A stretch of 64,000 nucleotides of DNA from CAVRTM01 sp963724015 (GCA_963724015.1 CAVRTM010000022.1:1-64000); one strand, 5' to 3'; counted from the first letter of the stretch, positions 10,267-19,834 are shown. Notes: generated from the sequence alone by a model not told the origin. Made by a program: numbers and translations.

Positions 10267-11340
10267 ATGAAGGCGTTCCACAGGCACCAGGGGGCCGTGC
10301 TGCCGGCGCTCGCCCTGACGGCGGCGATCGGGCTCGGCGCCGTCAGCGCCTGCTCCGGCTCGGGCACGCCCGCCCCGACCACGACCACGTCCACATCCGC
10401 GTCCGGCGGCTCACGGAGCAGCAGCCCGCCCGGGCCGGCAGTGAGCGCCGCGTCGACGGTGACGCTGGCCGCGGTGGGTGACATGAACAACGAGGGCAAC
10501 ACCTCCCCGAGCTCGGCCACGGGCGAGGTGGCGTCCTCGATCCTGGCCGCAGGCCCCGAGCTGGTGTTCGGGCTCGGCGACTACCAGTACCCCAAGGGCA
10601 CCTGCAGTGCCCTCGTCGAGGACTACGACAAGGTGTGGGGCAAGGTCGTGCCGCTGATGTTCCACATCGCCGGCCCGAACCACGACTGGAACAGCACGAG
10701 CGACGAGGAGGGCTACCGCCGCCACTTCGCCGGGACCTGCCCGGGCCAGACGACCGGCCCGTCGGCCCTCGTCCGCTCCGAGCACGCACCGGTCGGCCCC
10801 GGCGACTTCTGGTCCCGCGACGTGGGCGCGTGGCACCTCGTCGGCCTCTCGACCGGGCTCTGGCGGTTCGACCAGGGCAAGGCCGAGGAGATGACCCGCA
10901 CCCTCGACCGTGACCTCGCCGCCGCCAAGGCCCGCGGCAAGTACCTCCTGGTCGCCTACCACGACCCCTACTTCACCTCCACGACCGACCAGCACGGGCC
11001 GGACAAGGCGCTCAAGCCCTGGATCGACGTGATCGACAAGTACGACGTGCGGCTGACCCTGTCCGGGAGCCAGCACAACTACGAGCGCAGCTGTCCGGTC
11101 CTGGAGTCCGACGCCTGTACCCCGGACACCGGTCCGGGCACCACCGCCTTCAACGTCTCCACCGGCGGGGTGAACCTGCGGTCGTTCGTGAACAAGCCGC
11201 CGTACATCGTCAAGCGCTTCTCGGACACCTATGGCTGGCTGGCCCTGTCACTGCACCCCGACGGGTCCTTCGACTGGCGCTACCACCCGGTCGTCGGCAG
11301 CAGCACCGACAGCGGGACGAGGCCGGCACCCCGGACGTGA
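10267..11340 (+). CDS. metallophosphoesterase lipoprotein
   Basis: The 357-residue exported enzyme has an N-terminal signal with a lipobox (GAVSAC near residues 21-26) and a Ser/Thr/Gly linker, so it is probably membrane-anchored outside the cell. The calcineurin-like metal-binding blocks are present in order: AVGDMN, FGLGDYQY, AGPNHDW (a GNHD variant), YHDPYF and GSQHNYER. They coordinate two metal ions and hydrolyse phosphate mono- or diesters. The layout resembles purple-acid-phosphatase-like secreted enzymes. GGAGGG lies 5 bases before the ATG, fixing the start. It is flanked by an opposing gene downstream and is probably monocistronic. Confidence 0.88.
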   Translation: MKAFHRHQGAVLPALALTAAIGLGAVSACSGSGTPAPTTTTSTSASGGSRSSSPPGPAVSAASTVTLAAVGDMNNEGNTSPSSATGEVASSILAAGPELVFGLGDYQYPKGTCSALVEDYDKVWGKVVPLMFHIAGPNHDWNSTSDEEGYRRHFAGTCPGQTTGPSALVRSEHAPVGPGDFWSRDVGAWHLVGLSTGLWRFDQGKAEEMTRTLDRDLAAAKARGKYLLVAYHDPYFTSTTDQHGPDKALKPWIDVIDKYDVRLTLSGSQHNYERSCPVLESDACTPDTGPGTTAFNVSTGGVNLRSFVNKPPYIVKRFSDTYGWLALSLHPDGSFDWRYHPVVGSSTDSGTRPAPRT

Positions 11341-11383
11341 GGACCGGGTGCGGGTGCTGCCGCCGAGCATCGGGGCAGGCGGG

Positions 11384-12208
11384 TCAGGGCAGGCGCAGGA
11401 CCAGGCACGCGACCTTCTGCACCGCCACGTCACCCTGCGTGGGATCCACCGGCCTGCCGTCACAGTTGCGCTTCTCCTCCCCGAGCACCGCGGTGATCAC
11501 GACCAGCTGCGGCCAGTCCGGGCCGTTGTGGACCACCAGCTCGAGCGGGACGTCGACGGCGCCGTTCGCGTCCGGGCCGGAGGAGGACTGGTACAGCTGC
11601 GGCTTGTCGGCGCTGTCGGCGTCGTCGTTGGTCTGGTAGGAGTAGATGGTGATCCGGTCGACGGACCGCACACCGCTCGCCTTGATCTCACCGCTGACGA
11701 CGACGTCCTTGCCGCTGTACTTCACGCTGCCGGAGATCTGCGGCGCCTGGCTGGTGCCCATCACCCCGATCTGCGCGGTGACGGCGATGAACAACCCGGC
11801 GAACAGCAGCAGTCCGCTGCCGAACAGCAGCGCTGCCTTGACCGCCGGACGCACCACCAGCCCCGGCGCGACACCGGAGGGCCCGGGCGTCCGTGAGGTG
11901 CTCACCCCTCGCGCCAGGGCGGCCAGGGCCAGCGACAGCAGGACCAGCCCCATCGCCACGACCGCCACACCCGTCTGGTCGCGCAGCAGCCTGGCCAGAC
12001 CACCGGTGGCTCCGCCGATCGCAGCCAGGGCAGCGATGAAGGCAGGAATGAGGGCCAGGGCCAGCATCGCGAGCCGGTTGAGGACGACGGTGGGGTCGTC
12101 CGAGGCCGCGGGGTCCACGGACGGGGAATCCACGGACGGGGGCTTGCCGGACGAGGGCCTGCCGGACGGGGTCTTGGCCGACGGCACCTGCGGTGAAGGA
12201 TCCGACAC
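11384..12208 (-). CDS. membrane protein with extracellular C-terminal domain, unknown function
   Basis: A 274-residue protein. The first 35 residues are Ser/Pro/Asp repeats (SGRPSSGKPPSVDSPSVDP). Three to four hydrophobic segments follow (AMLALALIPAFIAALAAIGG, VAVVAMGLVLLSLALAAL, AALLFGSGLLLFAGLFIAVT), and then a soluble beta-rich domain of about 120 residues from QIGVMGTS to the end, containing VVVSGEIKASGVRS. I do not recognise the family. The GTG at 12208 is chosen because GAGG lies 5 bases upstream; the open frame extends back through the divergent HAD gene, but that part is antisense shadow. It converges on the metallophosphoesterase, 43 bases apart. Confidence 0.72.
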   Translation of the reverse strand: MSDPSPQVPSAKTPSGRPSSGKPPSVDSPSVDPAASDDPTVVLNRLAMLALALIPAFIAALAAIGGATGGLARLLRDQTGVAVVAMGLVLLSLALAALARGVSTSRTPGPSGVAPGLVVRPAVKAALLFGSGLLLFAGLFIAVTAQIGVMGTSQAPQISGSVKYSGKDVVVSGEIKASGVRSVDRITIYSYQTNDDADSADKPQLYQSSSGPDANGAVDVPLELVVHNGPDWPQLVVITAVLGEEKRNCDGRPVDPTQGDVAVQKVACLVLRLP

Positions 12209-12345
12209 GGGCACCTCGCACGGGGCGACGGAGGGTCGAGGAGCCCTCAGGCTACGGCGGCGCGCCCCGCGGTGGAACGGCCCGGACGACGGGGTGACGT
12301 CGACGGGCAGGGGCGGGGACGCACTCGCCGGACGTAGGCTCCCGG

Positions 12346-12372
12346 ATGCAGACCCACACGGACGGCGGGTGA
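12346..12372 (+). promoter_or_regulatory. possible leaderless 8-codon upstream ORF
   Basis: TAGGCT (12335-12340) is a good actinobacterial -10 box, and 5 bases later an ATG opens MQTHTDGG and a stop. The stop codon lies just before the ATG of the HAD gene at 12375. If the transcript is leaderless this short ORF would be translated first and could couple to the HAD start. Speculative. Confidence 0.3.
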
Positions 12373-12374
12373 CC

Positions 12375-13121
12375 ATGTCCCTCTCGCAGACCCCGACGAC
12401 GCCGTACGCCGCCGCCCTGACCGACCCGGCCCCGGCATCGGCGCCCTCACCGGCCGTCGTGCTGTTCGACGTCAACGAGACCCTGTCGGACATGGCGCCG
12501 ATGGCGACGCGGTTCGCGGACGTGGGCGCGTCGCCGTCGCTCGCGGCGACGTGGTTCGCCAGCGTGCTGCGCGACGGGTTCGCCCTGACCGCGGCGGGCA
12601 CCAGCGCACCGTTCGCGGTGGTCGGGGCCGAGGTGCTGCGGACCCTGCTGCCCGCGGACGGGCTCAACCGCAGCCTGGACGAGGCGGTCGAGCACGTCAT
12701 GGCCGGGTTCACCGAGCTGCCCGTCCATCCCGACGTGCCGGAGGGCCTGCGCACCCTGGCGACCACCGGCCGGCGCCTGGTGACGTTGTCCAACGGCTCG
12801 GCGTCCGTGGCAGAAGGGCTGCTCGAGCGGGCTGGCCTCAGGTCGTACCTGGAGCGGCTGCTCTCGGTCGAGGACGCCGGTGCGTGGAAGCCCGGTGCGG
12901 CGGCGTACGCGTACGCCGCCGCCCGGTGCGGCGTGGAGGCGCGGGAGCTGATGCTGGTAGCCGTGCACCCGTGGGACGTCGACGGCGCCGGCCGGGCCGG
13001 ACTGCGCACCGCGTGGGTGAACCGCAGCGGCACCAGCTACCCCGCCCACTTCCGCCGTCCGGACCTGGAGGTGCGGTCACTCGCGGACCTGGCCCAGGGG
13101 CTCACGTCCGCGCCGGGCTGA
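12375..13121 (+). CDS. HAD-type haloacid dehalogenase-like hydrolase
   Basis: The 248-residue HAD hydrolase carries motif I VVLFDVNETL (nucleophile Asp, about residue 32), motif II TLSNGSASV (near 140), motif III Lys in EDAGAWKPGA (near 172) and motif IV VAVHPWDVDGA (near 195). The DVNETL form and cap region match type II haloacid dehalogenases, which replace halogen on 2-haloacids with hydroxyl through an Asp ester. Substrate in this organism is unknown. The ATG at 12375 begins just after GGGTGACC; the nearest -10 is at 12335. The N-terminal 25 residues before motif I are Ala/Pro-rich and may be disordered. Confidence 0.88.
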   Translation: MSLSQTPTTPYAAALTDPAPASAPSPAVVLFDVNETLSDMAPMATRFADVGASPSLAATWFASVLRDGFALTAAGTSAPFAVVGAEVLRTLLPADGLNRSLDEAVEHVMAGFTELPVHPDVPEGLRTLATTGRRLVTLSNGSASVAEGLLERAGLRSYLERLLSVEDAGAWKPGAAAYAYAAARCGVEARELMLVAVHPWDVDGAGRAGLRTAWVNRSGTSYPAHFRRPDLEVRSLADLAQGLTSAPG

Positions 13122-13199
13122 GCGCGCGGGGGGTCACCTGGAGGTGCTGGTCGGCGCGCGGAGCGGTCGGGCGCACTGGCCGGTCAGGGCTGAGGGCGG

Positions 13200-13547
13200 T
13201 CAGCGCCCGCGCGAGCGTCGCCCACCGGGGCTGGTGGCCCTCCGGGTGACCAGCCAGACGATGAGCACCGCAGCCGCGGTGAAGAGGATCCGGGTCGGGT
13301 CCACGGCCGGCTGCCAGGTGACTTTGCCGTCGCGGATCACGTAGGCGCCGGCGGGGCGAGCGCTCATGCCGAACCCGCCGCCCTCGCCCTCCTGGGAGTC
13401 GCCGTCGTGTCCTCCCCCACCACCGCCACCGCCCTGGACACGCGCGGCCGCGATCACGGTGGTGCCGTTCTTCTCGTACGGCTCGGCGAACACGCGCCGT
13501 ACGGTGATGGCGTCGGAGGCCCTGGCGACGAACTGGTCGAGCTTCAT
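13200..13547 (-). CDS. GerW/YtfJ family sporulation-associated protein
   Basis: The 115-residue protein matches the GerW (YtfJ) family: ITVRRVFAEPYEKNGTTVI near residue 14, then a glycine run of eight, then EGGGFGMSARPAGAYVI and GKVTWQPAVDPTRI, ending in one hydrophobic segment (AAAVLIVWLV). In Bacillus the family member is needed for spore germination; actinobacterial homologues occur in non-sporulating species and their role is unknown. GAGGGAGTACGCCG gives a clear ribosome site for the ATG at 13547. It lies 85 bases downstream of the ABM-like gene on the same strand and may share its transcript. Confidence 0.85.
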   Translation of the reverse strand: MKLDQFVARASDAITVRRVFAEPYEKNGTTVIAAARVQGGGGGGGGHDGDSQEGEGGGFGMSARPAGAYVIRDGKVTWQPAVDPTRILFTAAAVLIVWLVTRRATSPGGRRSRGR

Positions 13548-13632
13548 CGGCGTACTCCCTCGGGTTGGGCTGCTGCGGACGCCAGCCGCCGCGCGAACCC
13601 CGGTCCGGGTCGAAGGTCCCGGGCGGAGCGGG

Positions 13633-14244
13633 TCAGTGCGGGCTGTCGAGCCAGACGCGCCGCAGGTCGAAGTAGGTGACGTCCTGCAGGAGGGACGCCT
13701 CCTCCTCGAGCAGCGGTCGGAGGTCCTCCGGGGGCTCCTGCTGCTCGCCCCGTCGGGCGGCCTCCTCGGAGCTGAAGTAGGCCACCTCGGTCAGGTCCCC
13801 CACCGTGGTGTCGTCCCAGGCCAGCAGGAAGCCGTACAGCTCGGGCCGCAGTCCCTCCGCTCGCTGGTCGAACTGCCGGGCCAGCTCCTCCAGCCGGGCG
13901 GGGTCGGCGGTGTGCCCCTGGATGACCTGCACGAAGCCGGCGTCGTCGGATCCACCCTTGCGCGAGGTGGTGACCTTGCTGCAGTCGTGGAAGGTCACGT
14001 CTCCGGTGAAGAGCTTGGAGGCGCGCTCCCACCACTCCCCCTGCTCGGGTCGCTCGCTGTTGCGCATGGCCGCCTCACGGGACTCGAACCTGGCCACGCC
14101 GACCAGCATGCCGTCGTCCGTCACGCCTGTCGTGCTGCCCAGCCATCCCTGCGCGCCGGGAGCGAGGTGGGCCAGCCAGTCCGCCATCATCTTCCTCGCG
14201 TCATTGCCGTCGCCAACGGGGCCCTGGAACACCTGGATGAACAT
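13633..14244 (-). CDS. duplicated ABM/dimeric alpha-beta barrel protein
   Basis: The 203-residue protein consists of two similar halves. The first starts MFIQVFQGPVGDGNDA (residues 1-16) and the second GFVQVIQGHTADPARL (about 107-122). Each half has a Trp- or Leu-rich centre, an 'VARFES/VAYFSS-xEAA' strand-helix, and ends in a Phe-Asp/His motif (VTFHDC, VTYFDL). The pattern fits a tandem dimeric alpha-beta barrel domain like antibiotic biosynthesis monooxygenases, with one polypeptide supplying what is usually a dimer. Function unknown. GAGGGAGAACC precedes the ATG. It is upstream of the GerW gene on the same strand. Confidence 0.75.
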   Translation of the reverse strand: MFIQVFQGPVGDGNDARKMMADWLAHLAPGAQGWLGSTTGVTDDGMLVGVARFESREAAMRNSERPEQGEWWERASKLFTGDVTFHDCSKVTTSRKGGSDDAGFVQVIQGHTADPARLEELARQFDQRAEGLRPELYGFLLAWDDTTVGDLTEVAYFSSEEAARRGEQQEPPEDLRPLLEEEASLLQDVTYFDLRRVWLDSPH

Positions 14245-14713
14245 GGTTCTCCCTCACTGCGATTGGCGGATGGCGCTGCGACGCAGAGGGACTCATCCCT
14301 CCGCGGGATCTGCGACCTCCGGAGGAGCGGGGTCGGCACTCGTGGCGGCAGGGCCGGTGGAGGTCGGAAGCGCCGCGGGGGTCGTGCCGCCCAGGGCCGC
14401 CATGTCCGCGTCGATAGCTCGATGACCGGGAAGCGGCCCCGTCGCCTGCGGAACAGGGTTTCCAGCAACAGCCGGTGACGTCCCAGTAGCGTCCGGAGAC
14501 CATGGCGATCGCTCCTTCCGAGCCGTTGCCCGTCACCCCATAGTGGCCCTCCGCGGTCAAGGAGACCAGAGGCTCGGCACGCCTCATGGGCGCCTTCGTC
14601 CCGTGTGCGGCATCGCCTCGGGACGCTCCCCAGCGGGGCGTCCGCGGCGGGAGAGACGTAGAGCGCCCGCCACGGCGCAGGCGCTCCACGTGCGGGCACA
14701 GGGGCCACAGAGC
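14245..14713. other. no recognisable gene
   Basis: Between the ABM-like gene and the Cys-rich gene about 470 bases hold no ORF I can support. Three minus-strand frames are open, but all have irregular composition, no ribosome site and no family motif. A decayed gene is possible. Confidence 0.4.
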
Positions 14714-14760
14714 TGAGCAGACGACCTGACGGGCCGCCGACCGGGCAGCCGGTCTGCTCA
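14714..14760 (-). terminator. large hairpin after Cys-rich gene
   Basis: TGAGCAGAC (14714-14722) pairs with GTCTGCTCA (14752-14760), enclosing further partial pairing. The structure begins 1 base after the stop codon of the minus-strand gene ending at 14762. Confidence 0.45.
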
Positions 14761-14761
14761 C

Positions 14762-15052
14762 TCAGGCCGCGGGGGCACCCGGCATCGGCACGCACTCCGT
14801 CCGGGTGCTCTCGCGGTGCTCGTCCGCCAGGCGCTCCGCGTCGCGGTGCGGCAGGAAGCCGGAGTCCCTCTGGCAGTCATGACAGATGGCGACAGCGCGT
14901 TGGCCGAGGTGGATCACCTCGACGCAGTGCGGCTGGCAGCACTGGCTCCGCGCCTGGTGGTGGTGGTCGCGGCGATGAGCTGCTGCAGCCGTGCACGAGG
15001 CCACCTCCGTGGCGGCCTCACCGACAGGTCGTTGCGCGTTCATCCTCTCCAT
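14762..15052 (-). CDS. small Cys/His-rich protein, possible zinc ribbon
   Basis: A 96-residue protein with a central cluster of potential metal ligands: HRRDHHH, QCCQPHC and, 13 residues later, AICHDC. Two CxxC-like knuckles about 20 residues apart suggest a zinc ribbon. The C-terminal part (FLPHRDAERLADEHRESTR) is helical and charged. GAAGGAGGCCAGTG gives a strong ribosome site 7 bases before the ATG at 15052, which argues strongly that the gene is real. I do not recognise the family. It is divergent from the PEP-utilising enzyme gene. Confidence 0.65.
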   Translation of the reverse strand: MERMNAQRPVGEAATEVASCTAAAAHRRDHHHQARSQCCQPHCVEVIHLGQRAVAICHDCQRDSGFLPHRDAERLADEHRESTRTECVPMPGAPAA

Positions 15053-15444
15053 CACTGGCCTCCTTCTCCAACGCCCTCTCACCACCACAACGCCTTCCTC
15101 ACCGGCAGCCTTCCCTGGCCGACAGGACTCGCGCCGATCCTGCTCTCCCCCTGCCTCTACCCACCACTGTGGCTCTCGCCACACCTTCGCCGGAAAGGGC
15201 CGCCGGCCCCTTGCCCTACGCCGGACACAGGCGTAGAACTCATTCCAAGTCGCCCGCTGATGGCCCCGACAAGAGGCGCGCCCCTCGGGGCGCCGGGGAA
15301 CTCGGGCGGCGCACAAGAGCCGCACGTGCGACCGTGCGGTTCCTGTGTGCCCGATCCGCGCCTCGGGAGGTGTCCCACCCCGTGGACCGACTGTCGGCAG
15401 ACCGTGCCGGTACCAGGAGCGACGGTGCCGAGCCGCCCTTGGTG
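15053..15444. other. divergent intergenic region
   Basis: These 392 bases separate the Cys-rich gene from the PEP-synthase-like gene. The frame of the latter is open from 15169, so its start may lie earlier than I place it. A weak stem (GCCGCACG/CGTGCGGT near 15320-15345) is the only structure I noticed. Confidence 0.35.
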
Positions 15445-18148
15445 ATGCCGCTGTCGGACATCGGCGCCGACCAGCTCGCGGACGTCGGCGGCAAGGCGCT
15501 GAACCTCGCCGAGCTGCTGCGTGGCGGCTTCCGCGTCCCACCGGGCTTCTGCCTGACCACCCACGCCTACGAGCGCGTCGCCGACCAGGCCGGGTTGGGC
15601 CGCCGGCTCGACGAGCTGGCGGCGACCTCCGCCGACGACGATCCCACGCTCGGCCGGCTCGCCGACGCCATCGCCGGCCTGGTGCTGGTGGCCCCGGTGC
15701 CGGACGAGGTCGCAACGGCAGTCGGGGCGTCGTACCGGCGGCTGGGTCCGGCCGTGCCGGTGGCGGTGCGCTCCTCGGCCACCGCCGAGGACCTGCCGTT
15801 CGCCAGCTTCGCGGGCCAGCAGGACACGTTCCTCGCCGTGGTGGGCGAGGCGGAGGTGATGGACGCCGTACGGCGCTGCTGGGCGTCGCTGTGGACCCGG
15901 CGTGCCGTCGCCTACCGGGCCAGGCAGGGCATGGACCCCCGGGGGGTCCGCATCGCCGTCGTGGTGCAGCAGCTGGTCGACGCCGCGGTCGCCGGCGTGC
16001 TGTTCACCGCTGACCCGGTCACGGGCCGGCGCCGTCGCACCGTCATCGACGCCAGCCCCGGTCTCGGCGAAGCGGTGGTGTCCGGGGCGGTCGACCCCGA
16101 CCACGTCACCGTCGACACCGACAGCGGCGCCGTGGTGGAGCGGCGACCCGGAGACAAGCGGCTGGCCATCCGGCTCCGTCCCGGCGGGGGCACGACGCAC
16201 GTCGAGGCGCCCCCGTCGCCGGACCGGTTCTGCCTGACTGACGACCAGCTGCGCCGGCTCACTGCGCTGGGGGCCCGGGTCGAACAGCGCCTCGGCTCGC
16301 CGCAGGACATCGAGTGGGCCATCGACGCCGACGGCACGCCGTGGCTTCTGCAGACCCGACCGATCACGACGCTCTACCCCCTCCCGGCCGGCGCGCCGCC
16401 GCCGGGAGCGGCACGACGGGTCTACTTCTGCCTCAGCGTCGCCCAGGGGCTCAACCAGCCCATCACGCCGATGGGTCTGGCGTCCTTCCGCCTCCTTGGC
16501 TCCTCCGCGGCGGCCCTGCTCGGCACCCCCGTCGCCGACCGCCGCGCTGGGCCGCCGATGTACGCCGACGCCGGCCAGCGGCTGTTCGTCGACGTGACCG
16601 GGCTGCTCCGCAGCCGGGTGGGACGTGCCCTGATGCCGAGGGTGCTGGACCACATGGAGGCCCGGTCGGCGGTGATCCTGAGGGGCCTGCTGGGGGAACC
16701 CGACCTGACCCTCACCCAGCGCTCGTGGCGTCCCTTCGCGCGCCGCGTGCTGCGGGTGTCCGCCGCGTACGGCGTGCCCGCGCAGGTCCTGCAGGCGGTC
16801 GTCAGCCCCTCAGCGACCCACCGGCGGCTCCGGCGGGTCGAGGCTGACCTGCGGGGGCGCCTGGTGCCCCCGCGACGTACGGCAGGCTCGGCCGGCACGG
16901 CCGGCGACGCGCACCACCGGCTCGACCGGGCCGAGCAGCTCCTCGCCACCGAGGTCGCGCCGCTCGCGCCGCGGATCTTGCCCGGTCGCCGTCACCGGTT
17001 TCGCCCTTCTCGCCCTCGCGGTGCGGCTGCTGCGGGCGGACGCCACCGGCGCCGAGGTGGCGGGCGTCCTTCGCGGGCTGCCGCACAACGTCACCACCGC
17101 GATGGACCTGGAGCTGTGGCGGCTGGCACAACGCATCAGGGCCGACGCCGAGGCCGCGCAGTCGCTGCGGGAGCTCCCCCCCGACCGGCTGGCCGGTGAG
17201 CTGCGGGCCGGCACGCTGCCGCGGACCCTGCAGCACGGCCTGACGGGGTTCCTGGCCACCTACGGGCACCGGTCCGTCGCCGAGATCGACCTGGGCGTGC
17301 CGCGCTGGGCCGACGACCCGCGCTACGTCTTCGGGGTCCTCGCGAACTACCTGCGCCTGGACGACCCATCACTGGCGCCGGACGCCGTCTTCCGCCGAAG
17401 CGCCGAGGGGGCCGAGGCGACTGGTGGCCTCCCTCGCCAGCCGGGCGCGGCGACGCGGCCGTCTCCGCGGGTTGGCCGTCGGGTTCGCGCTCGGGCGGGC
17501 CCGGCAGCTGGCTGGGGTGCGCGAGCTGCCCAAGGCGTGCATCGTCCAGGTGCTGGGCGGCTGCGCGCGCCGAGATCGCAGCGGCGGGTGCGCACCTGGC
17601 CGGGGCCGGACGGCTGGAAGCAGCCGAGGACGTCTTCTTCCTGGACCTCGCGGAGGCATCACCGCGGGATCGACGGCGCCGACCTGCGCCCACTGGTCGC
17701 CCACCGGCGGGAGTGCTTCGTCCAGGAGCAGCATCGCCCCCGGGTCCCCCGCGTGCTGCTCTCGGACGGCACCGAACCCGAGGCCGCAGCACCGGTCCCG
17801 GCCGACATCGGCGAGCACGTGCTGCGCGGCACCCCTGCCTCGGCGGGCACCGTGGCCGGCGTGGCCCGGGTGGTCCTCGACCCGCTCGGGGCTCGTCTCG
17901 ACCCGGGCGAGATCCTCGTGGCTCCGTCGACGGACCCGGGGTGGACGCCGTTGTTCCTCACCGCGGGCGCCCTGGTGATGGAGATGGGCGGCGCCAACTC
18001 CCACGGCGCCGTGGTGGCCCGCGAGTACGGCATCCCCGCGGTCGTCGGCGTGGCCGGAGCCACGGAGCGCATCGCCTCCGGCGACCGCATCAGCGTCGAC
18101 GGCGCCGCCGGGACGGTCACCCTCGAGCCGGAGCCGCCTCGGCCCTGA
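15445..18148 (+). pseudogene. PEP-utilising enzyme (phosphoenolpyruvate synthase-like), frameshifted
   Basis: The product would be about 900 residues. The N-terminal ATP-grasp pyruvate-phosphate dikinase domain is intact: VGGKALNLAELL, VAVRSSATAEDLPFASFAGQ, GVLFTADPVTG, DIEWAIDADG and LLQTRPITTL. The C-terminal phosphohistidine domain also survives (GTPASAGTVAGVARVV, MEMGGANSHGAVVAREYGIP with the swivelling His). Between them the frame changes at least four times, near 16983, 17420, 17562 and 17655. Each segment still reads like real protein, for example VAVTGFALLALAVRLLRAD. The enzyme would phosphorylate pyruvate or another acceptor using ATP. The start is uncertain; GTG 15442 and earlier sites are possible. 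Either indel errors or a recently broken gene. Confidence 0.8.
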
Positions 18149-18226
18149 GGGAATCGAGGCCCGCACCGACGGGACAGCCCCCTGCCGACTCGGTGACGTC
18201 GCCTCACAGGCGGGATGTCGGGGGCG

Positions 18227-19834
18227 TCAGCGCCCGATGGGGCCGCCGGTGCCCGTGTTCGTGCGCGACGGGACGTGCAGCGCCGACAGGTTGCCGCGTG
18301 CCGGATTGCGCTTGCCCATGGGGCCGGCTGCCATGGCCGAGAACAGGTTCCGCGTCACGGTGCGGGCGAACGCCACCGACCGCTCGGTGATGCCGAACGT
18401 GGCGTTCGTCCCCGCGAGGCCCTTGTTCCAGAGCATCGACCCGACGGCGAAGACGCCCGACCCCGAGGGCGTGGAGTAGTACGTCACGTCGGACCAGGTG
18501 CGCCTGCCTGGCCCGCAGGCGACCGGCGAGTGCGCCAGCACCTGCAGGTTGCGAGGGGTGCCGGCCACGGGATAGGCGCGGTCGACCTCGGTCCCGACCA
18601 GCCCGGCGTACGTCGTGCCCTTGCGGGCCCCCGTGCCGCGGAGCAGGAACGATCCCGGGTCGTTGACCACGAGCGCGCCGCGCGCGGGGAAGCACTCGTA
18701 CAGCATCCCCAGGAGGCTGTTCTCCGGTTCCGCCTGGGGGCTCTGGCGCCACATCGCGGTCGTGTCGGCGGAGCGCTTCAGCGGGTCGAGGGCCGCGGAC
18801 TTGTATCCGACCACCACCCTGTCGGCGCCAAGAGCACTGCGCTGCAGGCGGATCCGCCAGTAGACGGCGTTGGCACCCATGAACGCGAGGTTCACCCCGT
18901 GGTCCCGCGCCTCGGTGACCCGCTGCCGCATCGCGGTCGACCAGTACTCGTCGTGGCCGAGCGAGACCAGACCGCGGGCACCGTCAAGGACGTGCGTGCT
19001 GTGCTCGAGGTCGACGTCGGTGAGGTAGGCCAGGGGCAGCTCGGCCCGCTCCGCCTGGGCGATGAGGGACTGCTCGTAGTTGGTGATGATGCGGGCGCCG
19101 TTGTCGTCGTACGGCCGGTCGAAGCTGACGGCGTGGGCGCGGGTGCCGACGTTGTTGCCGGTGCCGCCGTAGAGGGAGTAGCCGCCCCAGGCGTTGTACG
19201 CCTGGTAGGTGGTCACGGCGTTCATCAGCACCAGGCGCCCGCGCACCTCGCTCGACCGGACCGTGACGGGGATGAACCTGCCCAGCCCGCGGTTGTCGGT
19301 CAGCCGCAGCAGGTAGGTGCCCTCCGGCCAGCTGCGCGTGTCCAGGGTCGCCGACCGGCGCCAGTGGGTGGTGACGGTGTGGCGGGCGTCGATGGTCCGT
19401 GCGCGCTGCACGGTTCCCCGCAGCACCGGGGAAGTCGACACGAGCCGGGCGCGGGCGCCGCCGTACCAGCCGAGCCGGAAGGCCCTGACGGTGAAGGAGC
19501 GTGCGGTCGTGGTGACGTAGAGATGCAGCGGCTCGCCGGGCCGGATGCTGACGTGGTCGGCGTAGCCGGCCAGCTGGGTGTCGCTGGCCACCGCGGCGGC
19601 CTTGATCCGCCACGCCGTGCTGCCCTTTCTCGCGTTCTCCCGGCCGACCCACCCTGCGTCCGCGCCAGCGGGCACGAGAGCCCGGACCGCAGGTGCCGTC
19701 CCGGGCGCACTCGCCGTCTGCAGCCCCGTGGAGGGGGCGGGAGACGCCGGCGTGCACCCCCCGGCCGCAAGGAGCACTGTCGCGGTGGCGACCGCGAGGA
19801 ACGCCGCCGCCCGCCGACCTAGCACCAGCGGCAC
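18227..19834 (-). CDS. secreted lipoprotein with DmfA2-like (N,N-dimethylformamidase large-subunit-like) domain
   Basis: The 535-residue protein starts with a signal peptide and lipobox (LLAAGGC, about residues 20-26), then a Pro/Ser linker. A beta-sandwich region contains LRLTDNRGLGRFIPVTVRS. A larger domain follows with TYQAYNAWGGYSLYGG, FDRPYDDNGA, LTDVDLE, GHDEYWS and FMGANAVYWR. This last set is typical of the C-terminal domain of N,N-dimethylformamidase beta subunits, which in secreted actinobacterial proteins has no proven activity. Start GTG 19834 lies 12 bases after the preceding gene on the same strand, so the two are probably cotranscribed. Confidence 0.8.
   Translation of the reverse strand: MPLVLGRRAAAFLAVATATVLLAAGGCTPASPAPSTGLQTASAPGTAPAVRALVPAGADAGWVGRENARKGSTAWRIKAAAVASDTQLAGYADHVSIRPGEPLHLYVTTTARSFTVRAFRLGWYGGARARLVSTSPVLRGTVQRARTIDARHTVTTHWRRSATLDTRSWPEGTYLLRLTDNRGLGRFIPVTVRSSEVRGRLVLMNAVTTYQAYNAWGGYSLYGGTGNNVGTRAHAVSFDRPYDDNGARIITNYEQSLIAQAERAELPLAYLTDVDLEHSTHVLDGARGLVSLGHDEYWSTAMRQRVTEARDHGVNLAFMGANAVYWRIRLQRSALGADRVVVGYKSAALDPLKRSADTTAMWRQSPQAEPENSLLGMLYECFPARGALVVNDPGSFLLRGTGARKGTTYAGLVGTEVDRAYPVAGTPRNLQVLAHSPVACGPGRRTWSDVTYYSTPSGSGVFAVGSMLWNKGLAGTNATFGITERSVAFARTVTRNLFSAMAAGPMGKRNPARGNLSALHVPSRTNTGTGGPIGR

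Noticed and set aside
11384..13033. 549-codon reading of the minus-strand membrane protein
   Set aside because: The first half is antisense to the HAD gene; a GTG with GAGG at 12208 gives a normal start.
14187..14795. 202-codon minus-strand ORF in the 14.2-14.8 kb gap
   Set aside because: It overlaps the ends of two better genes, has no ribosome site and no recognisable motif.
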